From Candidatus Zhuqueibacterota bacterium (GTDB lineage Bacteria; Zhuqueibacterota; Zhuqueibacteria; Zhuqueibacterales; Zhuqueibacteraceae), in assembly GCA_022616415.1 (NCBI GenBank), contig JAKEEU010000359.1, forward strand, positions 16,956 through 80,955: DNA of 64,000 nt, read 5' to 3'. The position numbers were made by a program, and so were the translations under genes. The notes beneath the pieces are model-generated. The model was not told where the DNA came from. It saw only the letters and a list, made by a program, of their open reading frames with translations, and did not search any database. Shown here one piece after another: positions 61,711 through 64,000 of the stretch. Each line of letters begins with the position of its first letter. The stretch's first letter is position 1.

Positions 61711-63931
61711 CGTAACCCAGACGGCCCGTCTGGGTCGTGCTTTTATCGAAGCGACAAATTTCCGCCATGCAGCCGTGCGCGTAAGCGGCCTGCTCATTTT
61801 CGCAAGCTTCACCGCCATCATTTTATGGAAAGGTGTGCTGCCCTCTTTGCAAAACGCCCGCGGAGATTTTGCCAATTACTACACCGCGTCACGCTTGGTC
61901 GCAAACGGCCAACCGCTTGAGCGCGCCTATCGCGATTTTGTTTGGTTCCAAAAGCAAATCGACCGCTACGGCATTTCACATCAGCTCGGCGGCTTCATCC
62001 CGCATCCGCCGCCGACCGCGCTGGTGATGCTGCCGCTGGCGCCGTTTGAACCGCTCGTAGCCAAGAGATTGTGGATCGGCCTCAATCTGGTGTTGGCGAT
62101 CGCTGTCGTTCTTCTAATGGCAAAAATAACAACGCTACACTGGTTGCCGGTGGCGATTATTTTTCTGAGCACCGGCTTCGGGCTGATCAACAATTTTCTT
62201 TTCGGCCAAATGTATCTTCTGCTGCTGGCAACGATTGTTGGCGGCCTTTATTTGCAACAGCGCGGCTACCCGCTGCTCGCCGGTATCGCACTCGGCAGCA
62301 TGACGCCGATGAAATATGTCGGCGCGTTCTTTCTCATTTATTTCGCGTGGAAAAAAGAATGGCGGTTGGTGATCGCCGCGGTGTTCACAAGTTTGGCCGT
62401 CATTGCCATCTCATGGTGGCTGCAAGGCGCGGAAGTGTGGCGCGCTTTCATCTTCGAGGTTCTGCCGCGGCATCTGCAAGGCGAAATTCAAGACCCGTTT
62501 GCGATCCAATTTCAGTCGTGGAACAGCCTGTTGCGCCGCATGTTCATCCTTGACCCCTCGCGCAATCCACAGTCGCCGCTGTCTTCGCCGGCTCTTTTTG
62601 TTATTTTTAAAAATTTGATTCCCTGGCTCTGGCTGACCGGCTTCGTTTGGATTTATCGCCAAACGGCTTTTTCAGAGCGCTCGCATCAGCGTCTGTTTGA
62701 AATCGCCCTCGTGCCATTGGCGATTTTGCTGATTTCACCCGGCAGCGCGACGTATCATTTTTTGCTGCTGAGTTTCTCGGTTGCTTGCTTTGTAAAAATT
62801 CTGTTGGATTTGCAGCGGCAACGCGACGCCGTCATTCTGGGTTCATTGTACTTGCTGATCAATTTGCCGCACTATCTCAAATTGATCAAATTCGCGGCCG
62901 GCTGGCTTACGCCGATTGGCTACGCGCGGCTATGGCTACTCATTTTCTTTTTTGTGGTGATCGGTTATTTCTTTCATCGCGCCGCTAATTGGCGCTGGCA
63001 TGCGAAAACAATAGGCAGGCATTCGCTCGCGGCTATTTTAATCGCAGCAATCACGATCGCCGCAAATTTTCATCGCACCGCCGCGAAAGAGCGCGATGCC
63101 GCTGAATGGCTGCCGCTGCACGAAAAGGAATTTGACCGCCATCTCGGTTTGCTGGTCAAAACGCCGGATCTCGGCCGCGAGCGCATCGTCTTCTGCTACG
63201 GCGAATTGCTTGACGAAGATTATGCGATCTTCTCAATGACTCGCGACGGCAAGATCGAAGGCCAATGGACGCCGGATACGCCGCAGAAATTTTACGATCC
63301 CGACCTGGCTGCCGATGACCAGCGCGTGTTGATGGAGAGCATTCAAAATGGCCGTTCGGAAATCTGGTTGAGCTGCAGCAAAAATCAAACACCGGAATTT
63401 CTTCTGGAAGGCGAAAATCCGAGCTGGCATGCGGATGGCGAGCGTTTTGCGTTTATTCAAGATGGAAAAATTGGATTGGCAAGCCTCGCGATGAATGGCG
63501 TCTCCGAGCCGGTGTGGTTGCCCAATATCGAATATGGTTATGACCTCGCTTTTTCGCCAATCGACAACCGCTTGCTATTTTGCGAAGAGGAAAAGAGTTC
63601 GTCGTATATGCTCGTTGTGATAGAAGTGATGACGGGCGAAAAAAAAATTCTTTTGGAGAGCGAAGAACCCTTTGAGCGTCCCACGTGGTCAAGCGACGCC
63701 GGCACAATCGTTTTCTCATGGAATCGCAACGGCAACCGCGATTTGTGGGCGATGGATTTTGCAACGAGGCAGTTGCAGCGACTAACGCGCGATCCGGCGA
63801 TTGACACCGCGCCGACGTGGGATGAAGCCAATCGACGAATTATATTTGCTTCGGATCGCGGCAGTGGCTTGGAGTGCAGCACGCTGTTTTGGATGGCGCT
63901 GCCGGAGGCCAAAAATAAAAATGAAAACTAA
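61697..63931 (+). CDS. GT87-like membrane glycosyltransferase fused to a TolB-like beta-propeller
   Basis: About 744 residues. The first about 440 contain ten or more helices with GDFANYYTASRLVANGQPLE, GFIPHPPPTALVMLPLAPFE and GLINNFLFGQMYLLLLATIV, signatures of the DUF2029/GT87 polyprenol-phosphate mannosyltransferase family. The last 270 residues form PD40/TolB-type repeats (NPSWHADGERFAFIQDG, YDLAFSPIDNRLLFCEEE, RPTWSSDAGTIVFSWNRNGN, APTWDEANRRIIFASDRGSG) predicted outside the membrane. The N-terminal codons lie across a hairpin repeat (61716-61734), so a later start is possible. It ends the window's last gene block. Confidence 0.82.
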   Translation: MSVFNVTQTARLGRAFIEATNFRHAAVRVSGLLIFASFTAIILWKGVLPSLQNARGDFANYYTASRLVANGQPLERAYRDFVWFQKQIDRYGISHQLGGFIPHPPPTALVMLPLAPFEPLVAKRLWIGLNLVLAIAVVLLMAKITTLHWLPVAIIFLSTGFGLINNFLFGQMYLLLLATIVGGLYLQQRGYPLLAGIALGSMTPMKYVGAFFLIYFAWKKEWRLVIAAVFTSLAVIAISWWLQGAEVWRAFIFEVLPRHLQGEIQDPFAIQFQSWNSLLRRMFILDPSRNPQSPLSSPALFVIFKNLIPWLWLTGFVWIYRQTAFSERSHQRLFEIALVPLAILLISPGSATYHFLLLSFSVACFVKILLDLQRQRDAVILGSLYLLINLPHYLKLIKFAAGWLTPIGYARLWLLIFFFVVIGYFFHRAANWRWHAKTIGRHSLAAILIAAITIAANFHRTAAKERDAAEWLPLHEKEFDRHLGLLVKTPDLGRERIVFCYGELLDEDYAIFSMTRDGKIEGQWTPDTPQKFYDPDLAADDQRVLMESIQNGRSEIWLSCSKNQTPEFLLEGENPSWHADGERFAFIQDGKIGLASLAMNGVSEPVWLPNIEYGYDLAFSPIDNRLLFCEEEKSSSYMLVVIEVMTGEKKILLESEEPFERPTWSSDAGTIVFSWNRNGNRDLWAMDFATRQLQRLTRDPAIDTAPTWDEANRRIIFASDRGSGLECSTLFWMALPEAKNKNEN
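61716..61734. repeat. Stop-adjacent hairpin, CCCAGACGGCCCGTCTGGG, inside the next reading frame
   Basis: It starts six bases after the TAA of the second radical SAM gene. Arms CCCAGAC/GTCTGGG flank GGCCC. It codes for TQTARLG of the GT87-like protein if the ATG at 61697 is used. Related to 46988 and 57738. Confidence 0.7.
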
Positions 63932-64000
63932 ATGCCTCGCGACGCTGCTTGAACACGGGAGGGATTGATTGATATAAACGGGCTTCGTTTCCAATCGGCC

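Noticed and set aside
60232..61875. Minus-strand open frame of 547 codons opposite the second radical SAM gene
   Set aside because: It mirrors a clearly identified gene, has no family motif and its composition is that of a reverse-complement shadow.
63965..64000. Possible start of another gene at the end (TTG followed by open codons for IDINGLRFQSA)
   Set aside because: Only 12 codons are visible and GGGAGG is too close to the TTG to be a convincing ribosome site.

Overview
The window reads as a chromosomal segment of an uncultured or little-studied bacterium of the Fibrobacterota-Chlorobiota-Bacteroidota (FCB) superphylum, most like KSB1, Calditrichota or Ignavibacteria. The main support is two secreted proteins (15060-16547 and 17546-19684) ending in a type IX secretion (Por) sorting domain of the 'N-P-N-P-F-N-P-T-T-T-I ... 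SG(I/V)Y.Y' type, plus a DUF5777-type barrel protein and a small 'YLDPGTGSY' protein. I could not run a database search, so the taxon is an inference. No rRNA, tRNA, CRISPR array, transposase or phage gene was seen.

Layout. 1-1623: 5' part of a secreted YD/RHS-type protein, broken by a frameshift. 1889-9119 (minus): nucleotide-sugar genes (a GDP-mannose pyrophosphorylase/phosphomannomutase fusion and GlgC), a MATE exporter, a decayed MFS transporter and a lipoprotein. 10079-39515: a large surface-polysaccharide locus. It has export (Wza-like, Wzz-like), a Wzy-like polymerase, a Wzx flippase, glycosyltransferases, several methyltransferases, a sulfatase-fold membrane protein, a GT2-phosphoglycosyltransferase fusion that probably starts the repeat unit, UDP-HexNAc dehydrogenase and RmlB. 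The two T9SS cargo proteins sit inside this locus. 39728-47000: a cupredoxin and a porin-like protein, then a histidine kinase and a sigma54 response regulator separated by an antisense PIN toxin/antitoxin array containing deletion remnants. 47169-52746: a retropepsin-like protein, a CNNM/CBS protein, a UbiA prenyltransferase and a GT4-nucleotidyltransferase fusion. 52721-57737: a periplasmic redox cluster (cupredoxin, two CX4CH haem-motif proteins, a dihaem cytochrome) split by an Eco29kI-type restriction-modification pair. 57819-63931: a methyltransferase, two B12-type radical SAM enzymes and a GT87-beta-propeller fusion.

Across the polysaccharide locus the strands form two convergent blocks (about 11.8-33.2 kb plus; 33.2-39.5 kb minus). 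Together they encode a Wzx/Wzy-dependent pathway: sugar nucleotides are made by ManC/ManB-like, GlgC, UDP-sugar dehydrogenase and RmlB enzymes. The fusion PGT loads the first sugar and possibly the second. GT2/GT4 enzymes and methyltransferases complete the unit, Wzx and Wzy flip and polymerise it, and Wzz/Wza set chain length and export it.

Intergenic DNA is rich in short inverted repeats that recur in the window: a 'CCCAGACGGCCCGTCTGG' hairpin just after stop codons (three copies), 'GCTCACGGAA...TTCCGTGAGC' elements, 'CCCGCcTTGCGGG' hairpins, 'ATCCGTTGG' hairpins, 'TTTTCGTTGCGG' elements and one nested MITE-like repeat. The least explained structures are the PIN/antitoxin array with its truncated toxin and antitoxin copies, the domain fusions, and the stop-adjacent hairpin family.
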